From positions 62,001-126,000 of the forward strand of contig DATGLS010000005.1 in NCBI GenBank assembly GCA_035293985.1: DNA of 64,000 bases. Reading direction: 5' to 3'. This DNA comes from JAVDCA01 sp035293985 (GTDB taxonomy: Bacteria > Pseudomonadota > Alphaproteobacteria > Rhizobiales > Xanthobacteraceae). This document shows positions 24,270-33,816 of this stretch, in pieces (the stretch's first letter is position 1; each line of letters begins with the position of its first letter). The notes below the pieces were generated by a model that was not told the DNA's origin, made no database searches, and worked only from the letters and a program-made list of their open reading frames with translations. A program made the translations under genes and the position numbers.

Positions 24270-27200
24270 TCAGTGCGTGGTCGAGCCGTTCGTATGCGGC
24301 ACCACTTGCACGGATTGGCCCGGGCCGAGCGCCTTGAGCGCCGCGACCGGGTCGACCAGGCCGGCGCCGTCCTCCTCGCCCTTCGGGCGCGCCGCATACG
24401 GGATGGCGGTGCGCATCAGGATGGTGCGCACCTCGTCGGGCGTGATGCTCGGCTTGCGCTCGACCAGCAGCGCCGCGACGCCGCTCACATGGGCCGTGGC
24501 GACCGAGGTGCCGGTGGTGAGCTGGTAGGTGTTGCCGGGCGCCGGCACCATCACGTCGACGCCGGGCGCGCCGACCGCGATGTACTTGCCGCGGTTCGCC
24601 ATCGTGAACGGCTTGTCGTTGTAGTCGCTCGCCGTGACCGCGATGACGTTCGGATCGGCGCCCGGGTAGAGCGGCGGCGATTTCGGCCCGGCATTGCCGG
24701 CGGCCGCGACCAGGATGATGCCCTTGTCGTGGGCGAGCTTGAGGGTGCGCTCGAGCATCGGATCGCGCGGACCGGCGAAGCTCATGTTGATGACGCGCGC
24801 CTTGTGCGCCATCGCGAACTCGAGACCCTTGAGGATCTGGACGCTGGTCGCCTCCGCGCTCGCGGCCTGCTCGTCGAACGCCTTGATGGCGAGCAGCTTC
24901 ACGCCCGGGGCGACGCCGAGCAGCCGCTGGTGCGCCGCGATCGCGCCCGCCATGCCGGTGCCGTGCACATGCGGGTGGCTCGGGGTCTGCGTCGCGTCGA
25001 AGCGCTCGATGATGTCGCCCTTGAGGTCGGGGTGGTTCGCGTCGATCTCGCTGTCGATCACGGCGACCACCACGTTGCGCCCGCGTGCCAGGTTGTGGAT
25101 CTGCACCAGGTGCATCTTGTCGATCACGTATTGTGCGGCGTCACCCGCCGGCAGGGTCTCGAGCGAGGCGGTGTCGGCGTTGGCGAGGCCGGGCTCCGCG
25201 GGCGCCTTCGGCGGGATGCTGTCGGTCTGCTCGGGCGGCGGCGCAGCCGCCGGCGCCGGCGCCGCGGCGCTCTGGCCGAGGATATACACGTAGTTCGGCT
25301 GCGCCGACGCGATGATCTGGTTCTTCTCCAGCGCGGCGATGAGGACGCGGATGTCCTTTCCGTTGGTGACGCTGAAGCGATAGATGATGCGGCCGTTGAC
25401 GTCGTAGCTCTGCGACGAGATCAGCGTGATGCCGAGCTGCTGCGCAATCTTCATGACGGTCGACAATGGCACCGTATTGGAGATCTGCACCACGATCTCG
25501 CCCTTGAGGAAGCGCGTCTCGCCGATCGGCGGCACCCCGCTGAAGTGCTGCTCGTCGTAGGTGCGGCCGAGGCCGGGTCCGGGCGGCGGGCCGGGGCTCT
25601 GCGGCGGGCCGGCGTTGTTGGTGTGGTTGCCGTTGTTGTTGCTGGTGCCGGTGCCGTTGCCGTTGCCAGGCGTGGTGGTGAGGTTCACGAGGGTCGGCTG
25701 CGTGGTGTTATCGTTATTCGGCGGCAGGATGACCTGCTGAGTCGGCGGCGGCTGGTCGGTGACCGGCGGCGTCGATGGTGTCGGTTGTGGCGTGGTTGGC
25801 GACGGATCGAATATGCCGCCGGGCTGGAACGGCCCGCACAGCGGAGCGCCGCAGCCCAAGAAGAAGGCCGGCGGCGTCGGATAGGCAGGCGTCATGCTGG
25901 TGCTGGCGACCTGCTGATAGCTCGTCGACGGCCCTGTGTAGTTCGAGTCATTCGAGATTGTGCCGGGCAGAGTGAAACCGGCCGGCGCGTTGGGTATGTT
26001 GAAGTTGCCACCCGCAAATCCGCCGACGATGCTGCCACTGCCGCCGGTGATCGATCCGGACGCGAACGACGGATCGATCGTGCCGACGTTGAATGCCACG
26101 AACCCGCCGACCACGTTGCCGCCGCCAGCCACCGCGACGCTGCCACTGTTGTTCGAGTCCTGCACCGCGCCGACATTGATGCCGACGAGTCCGCCGACAT
26201 AGCTGTCCGAACCACCATTGACCTCGGCGCGCGAGCGCGAGTCGACGATGTTGCCGCCGTTCACGCCGACAAGCCCGGCAACAATGCTGTTCTGGCCCAT
26301 ATCGGTCGCCGATCCCCAGGCACGCGAATACTTGATGAGCCCGGTGAGATCGTTGATGCCGACAAGGCCGGCGACGACGCTGTCGTGATCGCCGGTCACG
26401 GCACTGCCGGAGTGGTCGCCCCGCAGCGTGCCGCTGTTGATTGCCGTGATGCCGCCCCCGACGCTGTCGGCTCCGACCGTGACGCTGCCGCGCGAGCCCG
26501 AGTGGGCGATCACGGCCTTCTGGTTGAAGCCGTCGCCGAGCGAGCATGAGTCGCAGTTGGGGTTGGAGGGATTGTTGTTGCCCGCAACGCCGCCGGCGAG
26601 GCTGTGGGCCCCCGCCACAACCGGGCCAAAGGCCGCCGAGCGCCAGATGACGCCACCATTGTCGCCGACGAGGCCGCCCACATCGAGATTGACGACGTTG
26701 GCATTCCCAACCGCGCCGCCCGCAAACGTATGCGCAATGATTCCTTGGTTTCCACCGACTAGGCCGCCGAGGGTCGTCATGTGGCTGAAGTCGCCGCCCG
26801 GGGCAGCGTCGCCGGGCACAAAGACGCGCACGTCGCCGGTCGCAAAGGCGTAACGGATGATGCCCTGGTTCTGGCCGACGAGCCCGCCGCCCGTGCTGCC
26901 GATACCGACCGACACGATGCCGCCTGCACAGGCGAAGCCGACGGTACAGTTGCTGTCCGCGGCGGGCAACGTGCGGCCGAGGATCTCGCCCTGATTTTGC
27001 CCGACCAGGCCCCCCGCGTTGGCAAACACACAGTTGGGCGAGCAGTCGCCGGTGGCGCTCGCTCTCGAGGTGACGTTGCCGGTAGCGCTCGAACTCCAGA
27101 TCACCGCAAGCGGCGCGTTGTAGCCCACGAGGCCGCCGAGCGCGACGGCGCCTTGCGTGCTCGAGACCGCGCCGCTGGCCCAAGAGCCGATGATCTGCGG

Positions 27201-30200
27201 GCCGGTGAGCGCGACGGGCGGCCCCTCGTTGGGGAAGGTGGCATTCTGGTTGGTGCCGACGAGCCCGCCCGCGAAAGTGTTGGCGCCGACCGTGATGGCG
27301 CCGCTCGCCGAGGAATAGGAGATCGTCGCGACGTTGAAGCCGACGAGCCCGCCTGCATTGTTGAAGCCACCGTTGCAGCCGCCGCCGGTGCACAGGATGC
27401 CGTCGCCGAGCGTGACGCTGACATCGGCGTGCGAGCCAACGATGAGCGCGCTTTGCGCGTCATCGGCAGCCCTGGTCGCGCGCGCGACATCGGCGTTGAT
27501 CGTGCCGCTCCCGCCGACACCGCCGGTGAAGCTGGAGCCGAGGGTGCCGTTCTGGCCGACGAGGCCGCCCGCGGTCACGCCCGCGAGATTGAGCCCGTTT
27601 ATCGTGCCGCTCGCCGTGACGTTGCCGATGAAGCCGAAGTTTTGCCCCGTCAGCGTGCCGACGAACTGCCCAGGCAGCCCGACATTCGAGTTGGCGGTGA
27701 TCGATACATTGGCGAGGTTCAGATCCTGAATCGTGCCGGTATTGGCGCCGAACAGGCCGACGCTGTTCACCTGCTTATCGACCGGCGCAATGACGAGCCC
27801 CGCGATCGTGTGCCCTTGCCCATCAAAGGTACCGTTGAACGGATCGCCGATGCTCCCGATTGGCACGAAGCCGGCGGCTCCGTTCGGGGCGAATACGCGG
27901 GAAGGATTGGTGAGCGGCGCGTCAAGCCCGATGTTGTTGGCGAGCTGGTAATTCGCGCTGAGGTCGAGATTGATCAGCTCGAGCTGGTGCGGGTTAGAGA
28001 TCGTGGTCGACCATTCGGACAGCAGCATCGGGCGCGTCGCACCCGCCTCGCCATTCGCGTTGTTGAGCGAGCCGTTGGCGTCGATGACGACCCATCCCGA
28101 GCCGCCCGGCGTCGTGCCGAACTTCCAGTCGGCGAAATTCCCGCTATTGCCGAACTGGGCGGTGGTGAGACCGAAAGTGTCGGCGCTGCCGGCGCTGTGC
28201 AGCTGGCCGGTGGTCGCGACATCCCAATAGGAGCTCGCGACGGTTCCCGAAATCATGGTCGAGCTATCGGAATTCTGGGACGTGGCGCTGTTGACCGCCA
28301 CCAGTCCGCCGAGAATGCTCGCCGTTCCGCCGGTGACCGGGCCGGTCGCATATGTCTGCGTGATCGACCCGCCATTGACGCCAACCAGGCCCCCGGCAAG
28401 GCTCGTTGCCCCCACCGTGACGGGTCCTACCGCATACGAATGGTCTATCGTCGCAAGAACGCCGTTGCCGCCGACGAGCCCGCCCGCATTGCTGCCCTGT
28501 CCCGTCGCGGTGACAGCGCCGCCCGACCAGGATTGGGTGATCGAAGCACCGGTCAAAATAATATAAAACCCGTCGCCAGCCACCTGACCATTCAATCCGA
28601 CCAGTCCGCCGGCGTACGAACTGCTCCCTGAGCTGCTGACACTGCCCATCGCGTACGCTCCGGTGATCGTGCCGCTGTTCGCGCCGACCAGTCCACCGAC
28701 CTCGGCGCCGCCGGAGCTTGAGATGCTCGCAACATTGCCGGTCGCAAACGAGCCGGTGATGTTGCCGCCGTTGAAGCCCACGAGCCCACCGGCGAAGTTG
28801 GTGACGTTGATGCACGATTCGAATGCGCAAAACTGGCGGTCGCCGGCCGTGACCGTGACGGATGACGATGAGTTCTGAATGGTCCCTATCATCAGCAACG
28901 CGTCGTCGTGCCCATAACTGAACAGGCTGTTGTTGTAGCCCACGAGCCCGCCGAGGCTGGCGCCGCCCACCGACACGCCGTTGATGTGCCCGCTCGCGCT
29001 CACGGTGTCGATCAGGCCTTTGTTCACGCCGGCGATCGCGCCGACATATTGGGAGCCGGGGAGCGTGCCGAAGTCCGATCGCGAGGCGATGTTCGGATCG
29101 GCCGTGATCGAGACGTTCGTCAGGCTGACGTTCTGGATGGTGCCGCTGTTGATGCCGAACAGCCCGATGGCCGCGAAGCCGCTCGCATAGGTCGGCGCGA
29201 TCGCCAGCCCGGAAATGATGTGGTTCTGCCCATCGAAGATGCCGGTGAAACCGTTGCCGCGCGGCCCGATCGGGACGAAACCCTGTCCGTCATTCCAGGT
29301 TGCGGTGGGGCTCGCGTCGATATTCCGCCCAAGCGCATAGGTACCGCCGAAGTTATTCCGCACGTTCTGCAGGTCGTAGACGGTGTTCACAAGCATGTAC
29401 GCGTTGAGCGTGCCGGCGCTGACGACGCCCGAGAAGTCAGTCGGCGTCGTGTAGCTCGACTCGTTGACGCTCGTGTTGTCGTTGCCGACCTGATTGTAGA
29501 AGATCGATACCGCGCCCGTGGTCGCAACCGAGCCGCCGTCGCCGAAACGCACGGTGCCGACGCCGGTGCCGGTATTGTCGGCGTGCAGGGTGACCCCACC
29601 ACCGCCGGTGCTCGAGATCGGCGCATTCACAAAGATGCTGTTGTAGGCGCTGAGCGTCAGCGAGGAATTCGTGCTCCAGGAAATGCCGTCGCCGACCGTG
29701 ATGTTGCCCGACCCGTTCTGATTGAGCGCCGTCGTGATGATCACGGAGCCCTGGCCCAACTGCGTTTCGAGGTCCTTCGGATCGATCGTCTGCCCATCGC
29801 AGTCGCTGCAGATCATGACGTCCTGTGGGTCGAGCAACAGCGTGCCCGGCGTGCCCTTCGGCGCCCGCAGATCGGCCAAACCCGTATAGCTTAGCGTCCC
29901 GTGGCTCGACACCTCGACAAAACCGCCGTTGCCACCAAACACGCCGCCCGTCGCCCTGATAAGGCCGGCAAAGGTCGTAAGCTCGTTCGACCACACCACC
30001 ACCTTGCCGCCATTACCGTTCTGCGTCGCCGACGCGTCGATCACGCTGCCCTTGTCGATCGAGACCATGCTGGCGAGCGCGACCGGCCAATGCTGCAGCT
30101 GCGCCTGCGGGATGTTGGCGACCGCCGCATTGAGATGGCCGCCGCCGGTGTCGCCGCCGATCAGCACGGTCCCGCCGCCGGCGGTGCCCGACGCATCGAC

Positions 30201-31316
30201 TTTCGCACCCTGCAGCGCGATCGACTCGCCCGTGATCACGACCGTGCCGCCGGTCTGGTTGGCGTGAGTGCCCCGCGCCGACAGCGTGCCCGAGACCACC
30301 ACGTTCTGCGTCGGCGCGCCCCGCGGCTTCGTCCCCGCCGTCGCGGCGCCGAGCACGATCATGCCGTTGCGGGTGCCGACCGTGTTCGCCTCGATCACGC
30401 CGGTATTGTTGATCACCGAATCGACCACTGTGCGCGCCGCCGCGGCGGTGAGCGCGACGGTGCCGCCGTTCGCGCGCAGCTTGCCGTTGTTCTCGACCAG
30501 CGAGGTGAGCGGCTGGCCGGTCGCGACGTCGATCACCTGGTTGGCGACGCCGTGGTCCACCTGCAGCGTGATCAGCTTGTCGCCGTAGAAATCGAGTGTG
30601 AAGCCGTTGCCGGAGGCGAGCGCGATATTGCCCAGCCTGGCGCTGATGACGCCGTCATTGCGCACGCCGGGCGCGACCAGCGCCGCAAAGCCGCCGCTCG
30701 CCGGGGTGATGCGGATGTCGCCGAGGTTGACGATCGAGGCGTCGAGCCGGCCCGGAATGTTGAAGTTGTAGTGGCCGTGCATGAAGGCACGGTTATGGAT
30801 GTCGTTGGTGCTCGCCAGGAAGCCGGCGGCGTCGACGCGCGAGCCGAGCCCGAACAGGATGCCGTCCGGATTGACCAGGAAGACGCGGCCATTCGCGGTG
30901 ATCGTGCCGTAGATCTGCGACGGCCCGAGGTTGCCGGTGACGCGGTTGAGCACGATCGCGTTGGCATTGGGCTGGTTGAACTGGGTGAGCTCGCCGGCCG
31001 CGATATTGAACGTGTTCCAGTTGATGATCGCATTCTGGCTCTGCTGGTTGACCGTGACCGTCTTGGTCCCCTGCCCCTGGATCGTGGCTTGCCCGCCGAC
31101 CACCTGGCCGCCTTGCGGGTTGGCGTACGCGCCCCCGAGCGGGGTGAGCGCGAGCACGAGCGCGAGCGTGAATTCGAGCGGGTGGGTGAGCACGCGGCGC
31201 CATGCGAACCGCGACGCCTTGACTCGCGGAGAGACCCCCTCGCCCCGACCCTCTGCCCCTGAAGGGGGAGCCGGGGCGCAGGCACCGAGCAGGTTTTTGA
31301 TCGTTCGCTTCTTCAT
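24270..31316 (-). CDS. Two-partner secretion exoprotein (TpsA): haemagglutinin domain, GLUG repeats and C-terminal subtilisin
   Basis: A 2,348-residue secreted protein. A long leader (1-66) is followed by a TPS haemagglutinin domain with NPDGILFG at residue 149, which is recognised by the TpsB pore. A first beta-helical region runs to about residue 500 (LLLDPQDVMICSDCDG). Two GLUG-repeat blocks start near residues 650 and 1110, each opening with a FVPIG..FDGQ.H module. A Pro/Asn/Gly-rich linker (about 1835-1920) leads to a propeptide-like module (about 1924-2010). A subtilisin domain (2060-2335) ends the protein, with Asp2088 (AVIDSEID), His2118 (HVHGTGMAG), oxyanion Asn2208 (AAAGNAGP) and Ser2271 (GTSVATAHVSG). 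The catalytic set is complete. The gene starts 9 bases after tpsB. TpsA proteins normally end in an adhesin tail, and a peptidase tail is unusual and suggests self-release at the cell surface. Confidence 0.93.
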   Translation of the reverse strand: MKKRTIKNLLGACAPAPPSGAEGRGEGVSPRVKASRFAWRRVLTHPLEFTLALVLALTPLGGAYANPQGGQVVGGQATIQGQGTKTVTVNQQSQNAIINWNTFNIAAGELTQFNQPNANAIVLNRVTGNLGPSQIYGTITANGRVFLVNPDGILFGLGSRVDAAGFLASTNDIHNRAFMHGHYNFNIPGRLDASIVNLGDIRITPASGGFAALVAPGVRNDGVISARLGNIALASGNGFTLDFYGDKLITLQVDHGVANQVIDVATGQPLTSLVENNGKLRANGGTVALTAAAARTVVDSVINNTGVIEANTVGTRNGMIVLGAATAGTKPRGAPTQNVVVSGTLSARGTHANQTGGTVVITGESIALQGAKVDASGTAGGGTVLIGGDTGGGHLNAAVANIPQAQLQHWPVALASMVSIDKGSVIDASATQNGNGGKVVVWSNELTTFAGLIRATGGVFGGNGGFVEVSSHGTLSYTGLADLRAPKGTPGTLLLDPQDVMICSDCDGQTIDPKDLETQLGQGSVIITTALNQNGSGNITVGDGISWSTNSSLTLSAYNSIFVNAPISSTGGGGVTLHADNTGTGVGTVRFGDGGSVATTGAVSIFYNQVGNDNTSVNESSYTTPTDFSGVVSAGTLNAYMLVNTVYDLQNVRNNFGGTYALGRNIDASPTATWNDGQGFVPIGPRGNGFTGIFDGQNHIISGLAIAPTYASGFAAIGLFGINSGTIQNVSLTNVSITADPNIASRSDFGTLPGSQYVGAIAGVNKGLIDTVSASGHINGVSVGGASLGGLVGYNNSLFSYGHDDALLMIGTIQNSSSSVTVTAGDRQFCAFESCINVTNFAGGLVGFNGGNITGSFATGNVASISSSGGAEVGGLVGANSGTITGAYAMGSVSSSGSSSYAGGLVGLNGQVAGDGFYIILTGASITQSWSGGAVTATGQGSNAGGLVGGNGVLATIDHSYAVGPVTVGATSLAGGLVGVNGGSITQTYATGPVTGGTASILGGLVAVNSATSQNSDSSTMISGTVASSYWDVATTGQLHSAGSADTFGLTTAQFGNSGNFADWKFGTTPGGSGWVVIDANGSLNNANGEAGATRPMLLSEWSTTISNPHQLELINLDLSANYQLANNIGLDAPLTNPSRVFAPNGAAGFVPIGSIGDPFNGTFDGQGHTIAGLVIAPVDKQVNSVGLFGANTGTIQDLNLANVSITANSNVGLPGQFVGTLTGQNFGFIGNVTASGTINGLNLAGVTAGGLVGQNGTLGSSFTGGVGGSGTINADVARATRAADDAQSALIVGSHADVSVTLGDGILCTGGGCNGGFNNAGGLVGFNVATISYSSASGAITVGANTFAGGLVGTNQNATFPNEGPPVALTGPQIIGSWASGAVSSTQGAVALGGLVGYNAPLAVIWSSSATGNVTSRASATGDCSPNCVFANAGGLVGQNQGEILGRTLPAADSNCTVGFACAGGIVSVGIGSTGGGLVGQNQGIIRYAFATGDVRVFVPGDAAPGGDFSHMTTLGGLVGGNQGIIAHTFAGGAVGNANVVNLDVGGLVGDNGGVIWRSAAFGPVVAGAHSLAGGVAGNNNPSNPNCDSCSLGDGFNQKAVIAHSGSRGSVTVGADSVGGGITAINSGTLRGDHSGSAVTGDHDSVVAGLVGINDLTGLIKYSRAWGSATDMGQNSIVAGLVGVNGGNIVDSRSRAEVNGGSDSYVGGLVGINVGAVQDSNNSGSVAVAGGGNVVGGFVAFNVGTIDPSFASGSITGGSGSIVGGFAGGNFNIPNAPAGFTLPGTISNDSNYTGPSTSYQQVASTSMTPAYPTPPAFFLGCGAPLCGPFQPGGIFDPSPTTPQPTPSTPPVTDQPPPTQQVILPPNNDNTTQPTLVNLTTTPGNGNGTGTSNNNGNHTNNAGPPQSPGPPPGPGLGRTYDEQHFSGVPPIGETRFLKGEIVVQISNTVPLSTVMKIAQQLGITLISSQSYDVNGRIIYRFSVTNGKDIRVLIAALEKNQIIASAQPNYVYILGQSAAAPAPAAAPPPEQTDSIPPKAPAEPGLANADTASLETLPAGDAAQYVIDKMHLVQIHNLARGRNVVVAVIDSEIDANHPDLKGDIIERFDATQTPSHPHVHGTGMAGAIAAHQRLLGVAPGVKLLAIKAFDEQAASAEATSVQILKGLEFAMAHKARVINMSFAGPRDPMLERTLKLAHDKGIILVAAAGNAGPKSPPLYPGADPNVIAVTASDYNDKPFTMANRGKYIAVGAPGVDVMVPAPGNTYQLTTGTSVATAHVSGVAALLVERKPSITPDEVRTILMRTAIPYAARPKGEEDGAGLVDPVAALKALGPGQSVQVVPHTNGSTTH
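31227..31282. repeat. Intergenic-type palindrome incorporated in the tpsA leader
   Basis: GCCCCG (31242-31247) pairs with CGGGGC (31272-31277), and within it CCCCT (31256-31260) pairs with AGGGG (31263-31267). The sequence looks like the CCCTGAAGGGGGAG intergenic element of rhizobial genomes. Here it is translated in frame as leader residues about 12-30 (PAPPSGAEGRGEG), between the basic start and the hydrophobic signal. Confidence 0.65.
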
Positions 31317-31325
31317 CCCCCGCCC

Positions 31326-33029
31326 CTAATATTTCGCGCCGAGGATGAAGAAGATGCGGGTGTCGTCGCGCGTGCCCTCGATCGCTTTCGCGACCGAGAG
31401 GTCCGCGGTGTAGCGGCTCAGCATCGCGAGGCGCACGCCGAGGCCGGCGGAGGCCGCGATGATGTTGGCCGAGGTGCCGAACGAGGGGTCGTTCGTCGCC
31501 GGCGCGAGCAGCCACAGCCGGCCGTAGTCGGAGAAGGCGTAGAGCTGGATCTGGTCGATCGACGCCGTGAGCTTGGGCAGGTCGTAGCGCAACTCGGCGA
31601 GGCCTTCGAGGCAGTGGTCGCCGAGCAGCTCGGAGGGATCATAGCCGCGGCCGAAGAAGCGGCCGCCATAGCCGCATTGCTCCGGCACCAGCAGCGGCGT
31701 GAAGGCGTACTGGCCGTAGATCGAGCCGAACGCCGAGAAGCGGTCGAACAGCGGCTGCGTCCGGCTGATCGTCGCCTCGATCTTCTCGAAGTCGACGCGG
31801 CCGAACTGGCGCGAGGTCGGCACCTGGTCCATCAGGTTGGCATTGTTGTCGGAGCTGCCGAAGCCGTGGAAGCCCTGGCTGTAGGTGATGTTGACCTGGT
31901 TGATGCCGAGGAAGCGGTCGGCCCAATCGCCGTCCGCCTTGAAGCGAACGCCGCGCAGCCGGTCGGCATTGAACGGTATCTGCAACAGCGACTCGTCGCT
32001 GCGATTGTCGCTCATGAAGGCGAGGCCGGTGAGCGTCAGGTTCCGCTCGCGCGAGCGGATCACCGGGCTCGCGAGCCCGCCCTCGAGCACGGTGCTGCGG
32101 GTGCGGAAGTTGAGGAACGTGAGATCACCCGGATAGCCGTAGCCGTAGCTCGCGTTGACGAAGGCGTAGAGCCCCTCGGAATTGAGCACCTGGCGCCAGC
32201 TCGCCGCGTAGTACTCGAGCTCCTTGGTGCCCGGCACCGTGTCGGCCCAGTTGAACGTGAAGGCCTCGTGCTGGTGCAGCAGGTTGTTGAAGTTCGCACC
32301 GAGCAGGTACTCCATCGGCCCGCGCGAGTGGGTGCCGCGGTTGTCGAAGCGGCCGTAGAGATCGACCGGCTTTTCCACCACCTCGACCACGAGGGTCGCG
32401 GCGCCCTCATGCGTTTTCGACGGCTTCAGGCTGGCATTGAAATGCAGGCCCGGCAGGTCGCCGGCGAGCAGCAGGTAGCGCTCGATCGTGCGCACGTTGA
32501 CGGGGCGCTGCGCCGTGATCTTGGCGGTGTACTCGGTGAAGAAGTCGCGATACTGCGCGACGGCGGCCGGCCATTCGACGTTGTCGACATAGCCCTCGAT
32601 GATCTTCACGCACGGCACGGCGCCGTGCGGCGAGAACGCCTGCGGCGGCACGATCGCGCGCGAGAGCACGTAGCCGTCATTGCCGTATTTCGCCGTGATG
32701 CGCTTGGCGAGGTCGTAGAGCGCCATCACGGGCACGTTGCGGCCGATCAGGTCCCCGTAGAGCGGCGCGAGGTCTTCCTGGCGGTAGACGGTCGAGCCCT
32801 TGATGCAGATGTCGCGAATATCGACGGTGAGCTTCTCGGCGCCGCTCGGCGGCGCGGTGCTCGGCAGCACGATCGTCGGCCCGACCGGCCGCGCAAGCGG
32901 CGGCGGCGGCGCGGTGAATCGCTCGCGCTCCCGCCCCGGCAGGTCGACGCCTCGGACCGCTTGCGCGGACGCCGCCAATGGAACAAGCGTCACCGCAAGC
33001 GCCGCGATGAATACCGCGCGGGCGCTCAC
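31326..33029 (-). CDS. Two-partner secretion outer-membrane transporter (TpsB, FhaC/ShlB family)
   Basis: A 567-residue Omp85-superfamily protein that exports the TpsA partner. The signal peptide ends near LAASAQA. A proline-rich linker precedes POTRA1 (about residues 65-140, IRDICIKGSTVYRQEDL) and POTRA2 (about 140-220). The rest is a 16-strand barrel, with the L6 signature seen as FFGRGYDPSELLGD and a typical aromatic C-terminus (FILGAKY). The tpsA ATG lies 9 bases beyond its stop, so the two are one operon with tpsB first. Long upstream DNA separates it from the divergent TPR gene. Confidence 0.93.
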   Translation of the reverse strand: MSARAVFIAALAVTLVPLAASAQAVRGVDLPGRERERFTAPPPPLARPVGPTIVLPSTAPPSGAEKLTVDIRDICIKGSTVYRQEDLAPLYGDLIGRNVPVMALYDLAKRITAKYGNDGYVLSRAIVPPQAFSPHGAVPCVKIIEGYVDNVEWPAAVAQYRDFFTEYTAKITAQRPVNVRTIERYLLLAGDLPGLHFNASLKPSKTHEGAATLVVEVVEKPVDLYGRFDNRGTHSRGPMEYLLGANFNNLLHQHEAFTFNWADTVPGTKELEYYAASWRQVLNSEGLYAFVNASYGYGYPGDLTFLNFRTRSTVLEGGLASPVIRSRERNLTLTGLAFMSDNRSDESLLQIPFNADRLRGVRFKADGDWADRFLGINQVNITYSQGFHGFGSSDNNANLMDQVPTSRQFGRVDFEKIEATISRTQPLFDRFSAFGSIYGQYAFTPLLVPEQCGYGGRFFGRGYDPSELLGDHCLEGLAELRYDLPKLTASIDQIQLYAFSDYGRLWLLAPATNDPSFGTSANIIAASAGLGVRLAMLSRYTADLSVAKAIEGTRDDTRIFFILGAKY

Positions 33030-33816
33030 AATATTGGATCCCTCACCCCAACAATGAACCGATTCAATGCTCTGACTCGGGGCGAGTCAACGAGCCTTAA
33101 CCATTTATTTACCAAAGGTTAATGACGTTTTGCGGTGGCAATAAGGCGGTACGTGGGTGCAGGAGATTCCACTCCACTACGAAAAGCGGTGGCGGACTGG
33201 CAGGTTAGTGGGGGGCGGGTTCCACGAAGGTCAAGGGCCGGCGCCAAGCCGGGCGGCAGCCAAAAAGCCAGCCGCGCGGTCGAGGGGTGGGCTCTACGAC
33301 CGCGCGGCTGGACGTTGACGAACCGCTGGCTCCCGTTATTGCGGCCCGCCCTCGTAGCTCAGAAAACCGTTCACCGATCCGGCATCGTGGGGAACGCGGT
33401 CTCGACGAACTTGGAGGACTATAAAGCTCAACTCCTAAGCTCATCCTAACTCGATCGTGCGAAGCCAGAATAGCATAGTTCAACCAACGCGAATTCAGGT
33501 ATTTGTGCTTATGAGTACGTAGTACTACTTAAAACAATACGAGGCTGCCGTCACGGACGTCACCAAACGGTATGTTGGTCCGGTTGCATTCCGCTTCGAT
33601 GTTCCTATTTAGGAACCGCGCGCGCCGCATGAGGTGCGGCCAGTCGGCGATCAACCGGCGGCCACCTCGGACATCATCCGATCATGCGCGCAGGCGCCTT
33701 CAGGAAATGCCGCAGGTCTTGATTCGCACTCCCGGCCGCGCCGGCGCGCTGGGATATCGGGCAATGCGTTGCCCGACCCGCGATCGATTTGCGGACGGAG
33801 ACGGGAAGCCGACACG
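33030..33816. promoter_or_regulatory. 787-base divergent intergenic region with palindromic sites
   Basis: No supported gene lies here. The only frames are short and lack ribosome binding sites. TTAACC (33097-33102) is mirrored by GGTTAA (33117-33122), and within it TTAA-N7-TTTA (33097-33111) nearly matches the CtrA consensus TTAA-N7-TTAA. AGTAC (33514-33518) and GTACT (33522-33526) form a second palindrome in an AT-rich stretch. These are candidate control sites for the tpsBA operon and the divergent TPR gene. Confidence 0.5.

Noticed and set aside
24201..26549. 782-residue open frame on the plus strand opposite tpsA
   Set aside because: It is antisense to the subtilase end of tpsA, rich in Arg, Asp and Val with no domain, and no ribosome binding site precedes it. 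The same holds for the frame at 26781-28631. Both are shadows of a GC-rich gene.
33030..33816. Possible tRNA or small RNA in the tpsB/TPR gap
   Set aside because: I looked for a cloverleaf-like set of stems and found none. Only palindromic sites are supported.
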